This document shows, piece after piece, positions 8,127 through 17,181 of a DNA stretch of 64,000 bases. Origin of the DNA: Spirochaetota bacterium. Its GTDB lineage: Bacteria; Spirochaetota; GWB1-36-13; JAKPDD01. The notes under the pieces are model-generated. The model searched no databases. It saw nothing but the letters and a program-made list of their open reading frames with translations, and was not told the DNA's origin. Both the position numbers and the translations under genes were made by a program. Each line of letters begins with the position of its first letter. Position 1 is the first letter of the stretch. The DNA lies in contig JAKPDD010000008.1 in assembly GCA_029552945.1 (NCBI GenBank), positions 62,001-126,000 of the forward strand, read 5' to 3'.

Positions 8127-9374
8127 CTATTCCTCCTCTATCAAAATAAAGTCATCAAAGTCTTCCCCATTATTATTTTCTTTTGGGATACTCTCTTTAT
8201 TATCTAATTCAAGAAGATTATCTTCTTTTATCTCTTTTAATCTGTTATCTTTTTCTTTTAATTCCTCTATTGTGAGTTCCTGAACTTTTTCCTGAGCCTC
8301 AATTATTTTATCTTTCTCCCTAAGTTCTTCTAAAGTCATTTCCTGAACTTTCTGGTGTGCCTCAATTAATTTATCTTTTTCTTCAAGCTCTTTTCTTGCA
8401 ACCTCCTGAACAGCCTCATGTGCTTTTATTATCTCCTCTTTTTGTATCTGTTCTTCTCTCTGCAATTCTGTAAGTTTTTCATAACTTTGAACTATATGAT
8501 CAAGTTCATACAATTTCTCACCCATATCTTTCTTAATATTCTCATGAGTTGACATTATTTTGTATGCAACTTCAAGCTCTTTTTGAAGTTCACTTATCTT
8601 TTCAACAAGCTCCTCTTTAGATAAAGCCTTAAGGCTATTCTCTTTTTTATTTATGTCAGGAGTTTCAACCTTATTTTCTTCAACCTTTCGTTCTCTTTCC
8701 GTAATTTCAATCATCTCTTTTCTTGAGAGTTCTTCAACCTGTTCATGTGCCTCTATTATCTTATCTTTCTGTTCCAATTCACTTCTTGCATAGTCAATAA
8801 CCTGCTGATAAGCTTCAACTATTTTATTAATTTCTATCTGCTCTTTTCTTGCTATCTCTTCAAAGTGTTCATAAGCCTGTATAATCTTATCTTTATCCAT
8901 TATCTCCTGTCTTGCTAGATCAAAAATAAGATTTTCATAAGACCTAAGTAGTTTCTCTTTTTCCAGTAATTCCTGTCTTGCAAGCTCTGCAGCCAGTTCC
9001 TGAGCCTTTATAACCTCATCCCTCTGCTTTATCTCCTCTTGTGATAACTCCTCAACAACCTCATAAGCTTTTATAGTAGTATCTTTCTCTATCATCTCAG
9101 ACCTTGAAAACTCAACAAGTTTTTCATAAGCTTTTAGTATTTTTTCTTTATCAATTTTCCTTTGCCTTGTAATCTCTTCAAGATTTTGCAAAGCTTTTAT
9201 TATATTATCTTTATCAATAAGCTCTTTTCTTGTATATTCAATAGCATTCTCAAAAGCAGTCAATAACTCTTCAAAACTTTTTAACTGATTATCTTTTTCT
9301 TTTATAATTTTCTTGAGTTTTTCATTTGTTTCTTCAAGTTCCTTAATATAATTCAGCCCAACATTGAATCCCAT
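8127..9374 (-). CDS. long coiled-coil protein built of 21-residue repeats
   Basis: The protein has 415 residues, no signal peptide, and is almost entirely predicted helix. From about residue 53 it runs as consecutive units of exactly 21 residues with consensus (E/D)KDKIIEAyE-hhEELaRkEhh: eight units, one of which has 22 residues, then a linker of ~50 residues (ERKVEENKVETPD, then a different helix), then three more units. The C-terminus is acidic (GEDFDDFILIEEE). Such exact three-heptad periodicity suggests a rod or filament-like coiled coil. The ATG directly follows the TAA of the radical SAM gene upstream. No enzyme domain is visible, and the function is unknown; a cytoskeletal or scaffold role is inference. 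Confidence 0.7.
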   Translation of the reverse strand: MGFNVGLNYIKELEETNEKLKKIIKEKDNQLKSFEELLTAFENAIEYTRKELIDKDNIIKALQNLEEITRQRKIDKEKILKAYEKLVEFSRSEMIEKDTTIKAYEVVEELSQEEIKQRDEVIKAQELAAELARQELLEKEKLLRSYENLIFDLARQEIMDKDKIIQAYEHFEEIARKEQIEINKIVEAYQQVIDYARSELEQKDKIIEAHEQVEELSRKEMIEITERERKVEENKVETPDINKKENSLKALSKEELVEKISELQKELEVAYKIMSTHENIKKDMGEKLYELDHIVQSYEKLTELQREEQIQKEEIIKAHEAVQEVARKELEEKDKLIEAHQKVQEMTLEELREKDKIIEAQEKVQELTIEELKEKDNRLKEIKEDNLLELDNKESIPKENNNGEDFDDFILIEEE

Positions 9375-11735
9375 TTATATAACCTCTTGATTATTTAAAT
9401 CAAGTACTTTAATTCTTTTTAAACCTCTAATATTATAATTTTTTATGTTTTTAAAATCATTACACGGCACAAAAAATATTATTTTATCTTCCTCTTCTTT
9501 AAAATTATACCTTTCTTTAATAAAAGATAATAAATCAATTTTGTCAAGTAAAAACTTATTAGCAGAAAATAAAAAAAACTTACTCATTGACTGGAGTGAT
9601 TCCGGTTTAGAATAATAGGAACCTGTTTTAACAATCTTAATGATAGCAGAGCTTGCATCCTCTATTTTTTTTGCAACCTCATTTTCATCAACATCAGCCC
9701 CTAAAAAAACTCTAAAATTTTCATACTCACTTTGATATCCTACTGGTGATATGTATCCAAACTCAAGTTTTACCTTAGGATTAAAACCAGAAGTAAAAAC
9801 AAGCGGTAAACAAGTTTTAACAACAACTTTTTCTATAAACTTTAAAATATCAATAGTTGAAAGATATGATAAAGAGCCTTTTTTCTCAAAAACAATCCCA
9901 ACTATCTTTTTCCACTCACCTTTTTTAAAAAAAACTTGTGGGGAATAATTGTAAACTCTTGGTTCAGCTTTTAAATTCTTATTCTGACTACCACATGCAC
10001 CACAATAATCATTACAGCCATCATTGCACGAAGGTGAAGATTGAAAACTTAAAGACCTTATATACTCTTTATTAATAAAATCACTTGATACCAAAGGATT
10101 AATAAAATGCCATGGTAATTTATAATTACTGTCAATATCACTTTCAAATATTGATAGATCAAAATCTCTTAAAACATCAAACCATATATCTTTATTAAAA
10201 AACTCATCCCACCCATCAAACCTTGAACCTTTCTTAAAAACAGCCTCTATAATTTTAGCTGTCTCTCTACTACCCCTTGCAAGTATACCTTCAATATAAC
10301 TCATATAAGGATCCGAATAACTTAATTTTATTTTTTTAAATTTTTTACTTAAAATTTTTATTTCTTTTAATACATCAATAACCTCATAAGGTTTATAAAG
10401 CTTTTTCCTTTCAAATGGAGTAAAAGGTTTAGGTATAAAAACATTAAGACTTATATTAAACTCAATTCCCCTCTCTTTTCCAAGTCTTTCAATAAAAGAA
10501 ATTATTCTATTTTTCTCATCTATAATATCAAAAAAACCAATCATAAGATATATTTTAATATGTTGCCAACCCCTTTTTTTTGCCTCTTTTATTATTTCAA
10601 ATAACTTTTCATCAGAAACATCTTTATTTATTGCTTTTCTGTAATCTTCATCAGGGCACTCAAGTGCAAGTGTAAGACCTGTCTTTTTTACAGAATATAA
10701 TTTATCTAAAAGATCAAGTGAAAATGAGTTTACCTTTATAGATGGCAGATAAAAGGTAACAAAGTTAGAAGACCAGTTTTCGTTTAGTCTATCAAGTAAT
10801 AAATCTATCCTGGAATAATCAGCACTACTTAAAGACAGGAGTGAAAACTCAAGTGAACCATTGTTAAAAAAATATTCTTTAATTGATTCTTCTATTTTAT
10901 CTATATTTTTTTCTCTTACTGGCTTATAAAAGATTGAAGAAGAACAAAACCTACACCTATGGTAACAGCCCCTCGAGATTTCAATAGACTCTTTATCATG
11001 AACAGTATCCCATGGTATAGGAAACTTATAATATACAGGTAAGGTATTAATATCTTTTTCAATTCTTTTTTCTATACTAAAATCAAACTCTTCTACAAAA
11101 AAATTATTACTGTACTTAATATCATGAAGAGATGGGGAATAAAAACCCTTTATAGACTCAAGTTTTTTAAGTAGTTGATACTTATCAAGTTTATCTTTAT
11201 TATCTTTTATACATTCCAATATTTCAATTATTGCATTATCAGCTTCACCAACAAAAAAACCATCAAAAAAATAGGCTAAAGGTTCTGGATTAAGTATAGG
11301 CCCCCCACCTATTACAAGAGGATATTCTCTATCTTTAGAATATAAAGGTATCTTGCCAAGTTCTATTATATTTAATATATTTGTATAAACAAGCTCATAG
11401 GGTATTGTTATAGCAAGTACGTCAAGGTCTTTAAGTTCTGTAAATGTTTCAAGTGTGTAAAGGCCTATGTTATTTTTTCTTAAGAATTCCTCAAAATCAT
11501 GAGCTGGAGCAAACACTCTTTCAGCTGAAAACTCTTTTATTCTATTTATTCTATCATAAAGTATTTTTAGTGCAAGATTACCCATTCCCACTTCATAAAG
11601 GTCTGGATAACATAATCCAATTCTAAGTTTAACATCCTCTTTTATTACTGAGTTTAATTCTCCACCAATATACCTTAATGGCTTTTTAAAATTTATAAGA
11701 TTTTCAAGTATAAAGTCTTTAGTCTCAATATTCAT
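9375..11735 (-). CDS. B12-binding-like radical SAM protein fused to DUF2344
   Basis: This 786-residue protein matches the fused TIGR03960 + TIGR03936 architecture known in many anaerobes and spirochaetes. Residues ~1-190 look like a cobalamin-binding-type Rossmann domain. The radical SAM cluster motif CYHRCRFC (C-x3-C-x2-C) follows at ~260 and binds a [4Fe-4S] cluster that cleaves SAM. A cysteine-rich segment (CNDGCNDYCGACG, ~580) links to the C-terminal DUF2344 domain. The substrate is unknown; proximity to ribosomal-protein genes in other genomes has suggested RNA-related roles. It heads an operon with the two 21-residue-repeat proteins, which abut it without any gap. Confidence 0.85.
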   Translation of the reverse strand: MNIETKDFILENLINFKKPLRYIGGELNSVIKEDVKLRIGLCYPDLYEVGMGNLALKILYDRINRIKEFSAERVFAPAHDFEEFLRKNNIGLYTLETFTELKDLDVLAITIPYELVYTNILNIIELGKIPLYSKDREYPLVIGGGPILNPEPLAYFFDGFFVGEADNAIIEILECIKDNKDKLDKYQLLKKLESIKGFYSPSLHDIKYSNNFFVEEFDFSIEKRIEKDINTLPVYYKFPIPWDTVHDKESIEISRGCYHRCRFCSSSIFYKPVREKNIDKIEESIKEYFFNNGSLEFSLLSLSSADYSRIDLLLDRLNENWSSNFVTFYLPSIKVNSFSLDLLDKLYSVKKTGLTLALECPDEDYRKAINKDVSDEKLFEIIKEAKKRGWQHIKIYLMIGFFDIIDEKNRIISFIERLGKERGIEFNISLNVFIPKPFTPFERKKLYKPYEVIDVLKEIKILSKKFKKIKLSYSDPYMSYIEGILARGSRETAKIIEAVFKKGSRFDGWDEFFNKDIWFDVLRDFDLSIFESDIDSNYKLPWHFINPLVSSDFINKEYIRSLSFQSSPSCNDGCNDYCGACGSQNKNLKAEPRVYNYSPQVFFKKGEWKKIVGIVFEKKGSLSYLSTIDILKFIEKVVVKTCLPLVFTSGFNPKVKLEFGYISPVGYQSEYENFRVFLGADVDENEVAKKIEDASSAIIKIVKTGSYYSKPESLQSMSKFFLFSANKFLLDKIDLLSFIKERYNFKEEEDKIIFFVPCNDFKNIKNYNIRGLKRIKVLDLNNQEVI

Positions 11736-11843
11736 AAAACCTTCTTAAAGAAAGTAAGAGATTAAAATTTATGAAATATGAAATAAAAATTTTATAAGAT
11801 ACTAAAAATTTAAAATTAACATGAATAATAGCTAAGCTCAAGC

Positions 11844-12473
11844 CTATTTATATATATCTTTTGTCTTAATATACCAGAACAAAAAATCAAGTTCATCAAG
11901 TGGAATATTTATTGACAAGGAAAAATCTTTTAATAACAACTCAAGCCTTAAGTATTCTTTTCTACTAAGATTAGGAATTTTGTCTATAATTTTAAGTTTT
12001 AACATAATATCAAGTATATGTCTATCAAGTATAGCTATATTTTTGCCAAGACCAATATTTCTTAAAAAATGACTTGCCTCTTTATAACCTATACCTTTAA
12101 CCTCTTTAACAATTATGTCTCTTAATTTTATTATATCATCTTTATACTCTTCTATAATCTCTTTTAAAGATATATTACCATAGGGTTTAAACTTTTTATA
12201 AGCATACTGTATATATGCTGCTTTGTGGTTTTTAAACCTTACAAACCTTAACTCGTTTGACAACTTATCAAAGTCATTAATAATTGATATCTTATCTTTT
12301 AATAAATCTACTATTTTTCCAGCATTCCGTGCTTTGGATTGAGGGGTAAGTATACAAAAGAAAAGTTCATAAAGGAGAGAGGAATCATCAAAAAAAATAT
12401 TGTTAATCTGAGCTATTCTCTCCTTTATAAGGTCTTTAATCTCATAATAGGTCTTTATAATATTATCAATCAT
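11844..12473 (-). CDS. N-glycosylase/DNA lyase, Ogg2 type (8-oxoguanine repair)
   Basis: This helix-hairpin-helix base-excision enzyme removes oxidised guanine and cuts the abasic site. The HhH motif VKGIGYKEASHFLRNIG supplies the catalytic lysine (K131), and LDRHIL supplies the essential aspartate (D150). The 209-residue length and the protein ending in lysine (TKDIYK) fit the archaeal/Thermotoga Ogg2 family, in which the terminal lysine contacts the damaged base. There is no iron-sulfur loop, unlike endonuclease III. Its start overlaps the end of the CoA-binding protein gene by 8 bases and it lacks its own ribosome-binding site, so translation is probably coupled. Confidence 0.9.
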   Translation of the reverse strand: MIDNIIKTYYEIKDLIKERIAQINNIFFDDSSLLYELFFCILTPQSKARNAGKIVDLLKDKISIINDFDKLSNELRFVRFKNHKAAYIQYAYKKFKPYGNISLKEIIEEYKDDIIKLRDIIVKEVKGIGYKEASHFLRNIGLGKNIAILDRHILDIMLKLKIIDKIPNLSRKEYLRLELLLKDFSLSINIPLDELDFLFWYIKTKDIYK

Positions 12474-12852
12474 AGTTTGGGTGTTTTAATACACAATCAT
12501 GATAGACAACAGATATTCCATTATCTTCACAAAACTTTATTGCATCAGGTGATTCAGCACCAGGTTGCATCCAGACCTTTTTTATTCCCAATTCTTTACA
12601 CTCTCTTACTATCTTTTCTGTAACAGATGACGGCACTATTATATCTACAGCTTCTGGAACTTCAGGCAATTCAGATAAAGTTTTATATACTTTAACTCCT
12701 TCTATCTCCTTTTCCTGAGGATGAATAGGATAAACTGGCTTTCCCAGGTTTAAAAGTCTTTTAAAAACCAAATAACCAAACTTTTCTTTTTTTGATGTAG
12801 CTCCCACAACAGCAAAGCTCTTACTCTTAAAAAACTCTTCTTGCTTTGTCAT
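12466..12852 (-). CDS. CoA-binding (YccU-like) protein
   Basis: A 128-residue single Rossmann domain of the CoA_binding_2 family: FAVVGATSKKEKFGYLVFK at the nucleotide-binding turn, VYPIHPQEKEIEG, and the C-terminal VWMQPGAES...GISVVYHDCVLK signature. Members resemble the CoA-binding domain of succinyl-CoA synthetase but are stand-alone and of unsettled function. A GGGAG ribosome-binding site precedes the ATG. It lies between the glutaredoxin gene upstream (32 bases) and the Ogg2 gene, which it overlaps. Confidence 0.85.
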   Translation of the reverse strand: MTKQEEFFKSKSFAVVGATSKKEKFGYLVFKRLLNLGKPVYPIHPQEKEIEGVKVYKTLSELPEVPEAVDIIVPSSVTEKIVRECKELGIKKVWMQPGAESPDAIKFCEDNGISVVYHDCVLKHPNYD

Positions 12853-12884
12853 TTATAAACTCCCAACAAAATATTTTCTTAAAA

Positions 12885-13118
12885 TTAACCAAAATTCAAC
12901 AACTGGTCAATCTTTGGCTTATTAAATCCAACTATAACCTGCCCTTTTAAAACTATAACAGGAACACCCATTTGTCCACTCTTTTGTACCATTTCTTGAG
13001 CTTTTATAGGGTCTTTTGATACATCGTATTCCTTTATAGATACACCAAGCTTTTTTAAGTAATCCTTAGCCTTAACACAGTAAGGGCATGTAGGTGTTGT
13101 ATAGATTGTAGCTTCCAT
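12885..13118 (-). CDS. glutaredoxin-like thiol-disulfide protein
   Basis: The 77-residue thioredoxin-fold protein has the active-site motif C11-P-Y-C14 and the cis-proline segment GVPVIV (~52-57), both standard for glutaredoxin and NrdH-like redoxins. It would exchange dithiols with protein disulfides in the cytoplasm. The length fits the small YruB/NrdH-like group, and the sequence does not show whether glutathione or thioredoxin reductase reduces it. AAGGAG lies 7 bases before the ATG. It is the first gene of a glutaredoxin-CoA-binding-Ogg2 unit. Confidence 0.9.
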   Translation of the reverse strand: MEATIYTTPTCPYCVKAKDYLKKLGVSIKEYDVSKDPIKAQEMVQKSGQMGVPVIVLKGQVIVGFNKPKIDQLLNFG

Positions 13119-13293
13119 TTTATACTCCTTATAAAATTTTATTTATATATATAAATATATGAATATTTATAATAAAAGTCAAGAAAATTTTAAAGATAAA
13201 ATTAAAATATATTATTTTAAAAAAATTGATTAAATTTCATATATAAAAAAATATATATCTAAATACAAATATACATAAATAGGAGATTATTTT

Positions 13294-13464
13294 ATGAAGG
13301 TCAATAAAAATAGATGCCCTCAAAATCACAGATGTCCTGCTGTTAGAATATGCCCTGTTGGTGCTATTGAGCAAAAAGGTTTTGGTTTGCCAATAATAAA
13401 TAATAAATGTATAAAATGTGGTAGATGTATTAGTTTTTGTCCTATGGGTGCAATAAATAAATAA
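13294..13464 (+). CDS. 56-residue 4Fe-4S ferredoxin-like protein
   Basis: This small gene has a good ribosome-binding site (AGGAG at 13281-13285, 8 bases before the ATG). It encodes seven cysteines in two ferredoxin-like halves: C8, C14 and C20 (RICPVGAIE) and a canonical C39-x2-C42-x2-C45-x3-C49-P motif (CIKCGRCISFCPMGA). The second half can bind one [4Fe-4S] cluster. The first half has widely spaced cysteines, typical of a small family with a CPQNH...CP start. It would be an electron carrier or a subunit of a redox complex. It is transcribed away from the glutaredoxin gene and ends at a strong hairpin. Confidence 0.8.
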   Translation: MKVNKNRCPQNHRCPAVRICPVGAIEQKGFGLPIINNKCIKCGRCISFCPMGAINK

Positions 13465-13488
13465 AAAACCTGCATTTAAGCAGGTTTT
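13465..13488. terminator. bidirectional intrinsic terminator
   Basis: A perfect 9-bp stem (AAAACCTGC / GCAGGTTTT) with a 6-base loop lies between the ferredoxin-like gene on the plus strand, which ends at 13464, and the opposing repeat-protein gene, which ends at 13495. On both strands the 3' side of the stem ends in TTTT, so it can terminate both transcripts. Confidence 0.75.
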
Positions 13489-13494
13489 AAAATA

Positions 13495-15060
13495 CTATTT
13501 TTCTATTTCAACATCATCTTTATCACTATCATATTTGCCTTTACCAATAAATGTCTCATCCTCAGCAAAAATTAACATATCTTTCTCTTTGTACTCTTTA
13601 TCATTCATGACAACTTTATCTTTAATAACAATTGCCTTTACCTTACCAGTTTCATAAAAAAACATTTTATCCATAACATTAAAAGAGAGTTTACCAATTT
13701 TAATAATTTGTGGTTTAGAAAGGACAATTTTTATTATCTTACCTTTATCATTAAAACCTAAATAATTTACAAAAAATCTTTTATTAAAAACATTTACTGG
13801 TTTTTCTATAATAGAACCACCTTTAACAATTTTATCAGAATAGAACAATGATGTCATCCTTAAACTACCAACAGGAGTTCTTACAAAAGTAGGCTTATCA
13901 AAGTTAATACCAATAATTTTTGTACTATCAGATATATCAAAATAAAAACCAATTACTGAAAAATTACCCAAGGGAGATTGATAAAGGATTGGTTTATTAA
14001 TAACAGCATTAAATAGAGACCCATTGTGATAAAAACTTAATTTTATACAGTTATTTATACTATTTACTGAAACAGGTTCTACAAGCTCAATACTTTTTAG
14101 TTTATTATTTTCATAAAAATATATGGTTTTTACATTAAAACTACCTACTGATGTTTTAATCTCGACAGGAGATATATCAAATCCTATCTTATTCATATTT
14201 TCATCAAGGTATACACTAGTTATATTTATAACCTTACCATCAAAGTCATAAGGTTTTACCTTATCAAGTATTAGTCTACGTACAGCACCACTTTCATAAA
14301 ATTGGATCTCTTTTACATTAAAAATACCATCTAAATTAATGTTTTGAGGAACAATTTCAACTGAAAGAATTTTTCCATTTTCATAAAAAGATGCTCCTTT
14401 AATTTTAAAATTACCAAGGTTATTTGCAAAGTCTGTTGGCTCAGATGTTTGAATACTTTTTAATTTATTATTTTCATAAAAGCTTACATATTTTACTTTA
14501 AAATTACCAACTGGTGTTTTAATTATCTGGTGTTCTGCAAGATATGCACCTAAAAACTTACCAGATTGATGAAAATATAGGGTCCCATCCATTTTAAGTT
14601 TACCAACACTTGTATTTATAATTTGAGCAGAAGATAAATCAACCCTATCAATATTACCATTATCATAGAAAAATGCTATTCCTTCAACTGTCATAACTCC
14701 AACTGGAAGCCTTGCTTTTTGAGGTTCTGCTATATTAATCTCTTTTATTTTCCCATTTTCATAAAAAGATATTTTTCCTTCAAGTTTAAGCCTACCAATA
14801 AGTGTATTAACAAATTGATTTTCAATTTCTCCCTCTTTTATTTTTCCATTTTCATAAAAGTTTATTACACCTTTAAATATTAATTTCCCAACAGGGCTAT
14901 TAAGAGGTGTAGGATCAACAAGTGTAGCCTTTATTATCTTACCATCTTTTTCTTGTACATCTTTTACAACTGCATCAGTTTTTTCAGGCAATAATAAAGG
15001 AAATAGTGAGTTAAATAATGACACAGTAATAAAAAAGATAATTATAAAACTTCTCTTCAT
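13495..15060 (-). CDS. exported beta-repeat protein, ~14 units of ~32 residues
   Basis: A signal peptide (residues 1-~22) is followed by about 14 tandem units of 29-33 residues covering almost the whole 521-residue protein. The consensus is G-x-h-x-h-x-G-x-h-x-FYENGKhxxhxhxxP-xx-h-x-TPV. The FYENG(K/N)(I/L) core resembles MORN-variant/YwqK-type repeats, and the alternating pattern predicts a long beta structure. There is no lipobox and no enzyme motif. It has its own AGGAG ribosome-binding site and is not clearly in an operon. A periplasmic or surface structural or binding role is inference; the exact function is unknown. Confidence 0.65.
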   Translation of the reverse strand: MKRSFIIIFFITVSLFNSLFPLLLPEKTDAVVKDVQEKDGKIIKATLVDPTPLNSPVGKLIFKGVINFYENGKIKEGEIENQFVNTLIGRLKLEGKISFYENGKIKEINIAEPQKARLPVGVMTVEGIAFFYDNGNIDRVDLSSAQIINTSVGKLKMDGTLYFHQSGKFLGAYLAEHQIIKTPVGNFKVKYVSFYENNKLKSIQTSEPTDFANNLGNFKIKGASFYENGKILSVEIVPQNINLDGIFNVKEIQFYESGAVRRLILDKVKPYDFDGKVINITSVYLDENMNKIGFDISPVEIKTSVGSFNVKTIYFYENNKLKSIELVEPVSVNSINNCIKLSFYHNGSLFNAVINKPILYQSPLGNFSVIGFYFDISDSTKIIGINFDKPTFVRTPVGSLRMTSLFYSDKIVKGGSIIEKPVNVFNKRFFVNYLGFNDKGKIIKIVLSKPQIIKIGKLSFNVMDKMFFYETGKVKAIVIKDKVVMNDKEYKEKDMLIFAEDETFIGKGKYDSDKDDVEIEK

Positions 15061-15208
15061 AGTATAATCTCCTAGTTAAGATTTTAAGATATTAAATAAA
15101 TAATATTATAAAAATTATAAAAATATTTTTCAAATATTTAAAAAAACTTGCAACATTTTTCTGAAATACATGTCTTACTATATTAAAAAATTAATAAGGG
15201 GTTTTATA

Positions 15209-15751
15209 ATGGAAATAGAGATAATAGGAAGAGGTGGACAAGGTGTTGTCGTTGCAGGTGAAATACTTGCCTCAGCCCTATTTTATGAAGGATATTTCGT
15301 AAAAGAGTTCCCATTTTTTGGTACAGAAAGAAGAGGAGCACCAGTTAGAGCATATCTTAGAGTCTCAAATAATAAAATATTAGGTGCATACCAGATATAT
15401 AAACCAGACTATTCAATAGTATTTAATTACTCACAGTTATCACTTGTTCAAAAAAATATACCTGTACTTGTTAATTCAACTCATATAATAAAAGAGGTAG
15501 ACGGTGATAATGTAATTAATATTGATGCAAATCATATAGCTATAAAAAACAATCTAGGTACAGAAGCAAATCCAATAATTAACACAATCATGTGTGGAGC
15601 ATTCGCAAGAATCTTTGGAATAAGGTTTCATAATCTTGAAAGAGCAATAAGAAATATATTATCAGATAATTTATTGAAAAATAATATAAATGCTGCCAGA
15701 GAAGTATACAACACACTGAAAATAAAAGAGAGAGAATTATGCATAGTATAG
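15209..15751 (+). CDS. porG: pyruvate:ferredoxin oxidoreductase, gamma subunit
   Basis: The gamma domain of the 2-oxoacid:ferredoxin oxidoreductases begins at MEIEIIGRGGQGVVVAGE and contains FPFFGTERRGAPV, the family signature; about 180 residues is normal. An in-frame ATG lies 39 bases further upstream, but I chose 15209 because AAGGGG lies 8 bases before it and the homologous N-terminus starts there. It is the first gene of a G-D-A-B cluster, the order known from Thermotoga and archaea. The complex oxidises pyruvate (or another 2-oxoacid) with CoA to acetyl-CoA, CO2 and reduced ferredoxin in the anaerobic cytoplasm. Confidence 0.9.
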   Translation: MEIEIIGRGGQGVVVAGEILASALFYEGYFVKEFPFFGTERRGAPVRAYLRVSNNKILGAYQIYKPDYSIVFNYSQLSLVQKNIPVLVNSTHIIKEVDGDNVINIDANHIAIKNNLGTEANPIINTIMCGAFARIFGIRFHNLERAIRNILSDNLLKNNINAAREVYNTLKIKERELCIV

Positions 15752-17181
15752 ACCAGATTATATCATACTCTTATATACCAATAACTGAAAATAAAGTTGG
15801 GACATGGAGGTTCAGTGAGCCTTTTTTTGATGAAAAAACAAGTCCATGTTCATTTCACTGCCCTATAAATCAAGAAATAAGTCATATAATGATACTACTT
15901 GAAAACAAAAAATATAAAGAAGCTTTTTTAAATATGTTTGAAAAAAACCCATTACTTTATACAACAGGTAGCGTATGTCCTGCTTTCTGTAAACAGAATT
16001 GTAATAGAAAAGAGATAGATAGTTCTATAGATATAAACAATATAGAATCTTACCTTGGTAAAATGTTTATAGATTATGACATATCAGAAACTTTAAGTAA
16101 TGAAAAAAGAGATGATAGAATATGTATAATTGGTTTTGGTCCTGCTGGGATATCATTATCATATCAACTTGCAAAAAAAGGTTTTATAGTTGATGTTTTT
16201 GAAAAAATGGAAAAAGGAGGTGGGATGCCAATATATGGTATCCCTGACATAAGATTAGATAAAAAAATAGCTGAAAAGGAGATTAAAAGAATTGAGGCTA
16301 TAAAAAAAATAAATGTTTATTACTCAACTGAAATAAAAAAAGATGATATTGAAAAACTTAAAAAAGAGTACAAAAGAGTAATAGTTGCAACTGGTCTGCA
16401 GGATCCAGTTAAGATTGAAGGGCTCGAAGATGTTTATTATGGTATTGACGTATTAATAAAATATCATACAAAAAAATTTAGTTTCCCATCTAATGGTCAC
16501 TATCTTGTGTTAGGTGGTGGGAACACTGCTATGGATGTTGCACTATATCTTCTTAATAACTCAAACAAGGTAGATATAATTGCAAGAAGAGATGTATTAA
16601 GAGCATTTGAAAAAGAGGTAGAAGAGGTAAAAAAACTTGGTGCTAACATAATATTTAAAGCTGAACTTAAGGAATGGGATAAAAAGAGGGGAGGGGCTCT
16701 AATAAACATTAATGGAAAAGAAGATAAAATAAAAGCAGACGGTATATTTATATGTTTTGGGCAAAAAGATAAAAACTTTACTGATTTGAAAAACATTGAA
16801 AAGATAGGTGATATAGGTGGTTTTGAAGCAAATCTATCTACTGCTATAGCAAGTGGTTTAAAAAAAGCTTACGAAATAATTGGGATAGAAAAAGAAAACA
16901 AAAATATAAAAATTGCTACAATTGAAATGATAAATAAAGATATTATAGAAAAAAAAGATAAAACTGAAATTATAAATAATGAAACACTTATAGAAGAAGC
17001 CTCAAGGTGTATAAAGTGCGGTATCTGTACAGAATGTAAAGTATGTGAGACATTTTGTCCAGACCTTGCTATAGATGTAAATAAAAGGCCAGAATTTGAC
17101 TATGACTACTGTAAAGGTTGTGGCATATGTTACATGGAATGCCCAAGAGGTGTTATATCATTAAGGGAGGTAAATAGGTGA
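15739..17181 (+). CDS. GltD-like flavoprotein fused to PorD-type ferredoxin subunit
   Basis: In the place of the small porD gene lies a 480-residue fusion. Residues 30-95 hold an N-terminal [4Fe-4S] region (C37, C41, C80, C84, C88) as in glutamate synthase small chains. GFGPAG (132-137) binds FAD and VLGGGNTAMDVAL (~255) binds NAD(P)H. The C-terminus (424-480) has ten cysteines in CxxCxxC and CxxCxxCxxxCP patterns (424-440 and 458-468), the two-cluster delta ferredoxin domain. It therefore could pass electrons between the oxidoreductase core and NAD(P). It overlaps porG by 13 bases and porA by 4 (GTGA). Confidence 0.85.
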   Translation: MHSIDQIISYSYIPITENKVGTWRFSEPFFDEKTSPCSFHCPINQEISHIMILLENKKYKEAFLNMFEKNPLLYTTGSVCPAFCKQNCNRKEIDSSIDINNIESYLGKMFIDYDISETLSNEKRDDRICIIGFGPAGISLSYQLAKKGFIVDVFEKMEKGGGMPIYGIPDIRLDKKIAEKEIKRIEAIKKINVYYSTEIKKDDIEKLKKEYKRVIVATGLQDPVKIEGLEDVYYGIDVLIKYHTKKFSFPSNGHYLVLGGGNTAMDVALYLLNNSNKVDIIARRDVLRAFEKEVEEVKKLGANIIFKAELKEWDKKRGGALININGKEDKIKADGIFICFGQKDKNFTDLKNIEKIGDIGGFEANLSTAIASGLKKAYEIIGIEKENKNIKIATIEMINKDIIEKKDKTEIINNETLIEEASRCIKCGICTECKVCETFCPDLAIDVNKRPEFDYDYCKGCGICYMECPRGVISLREVNR

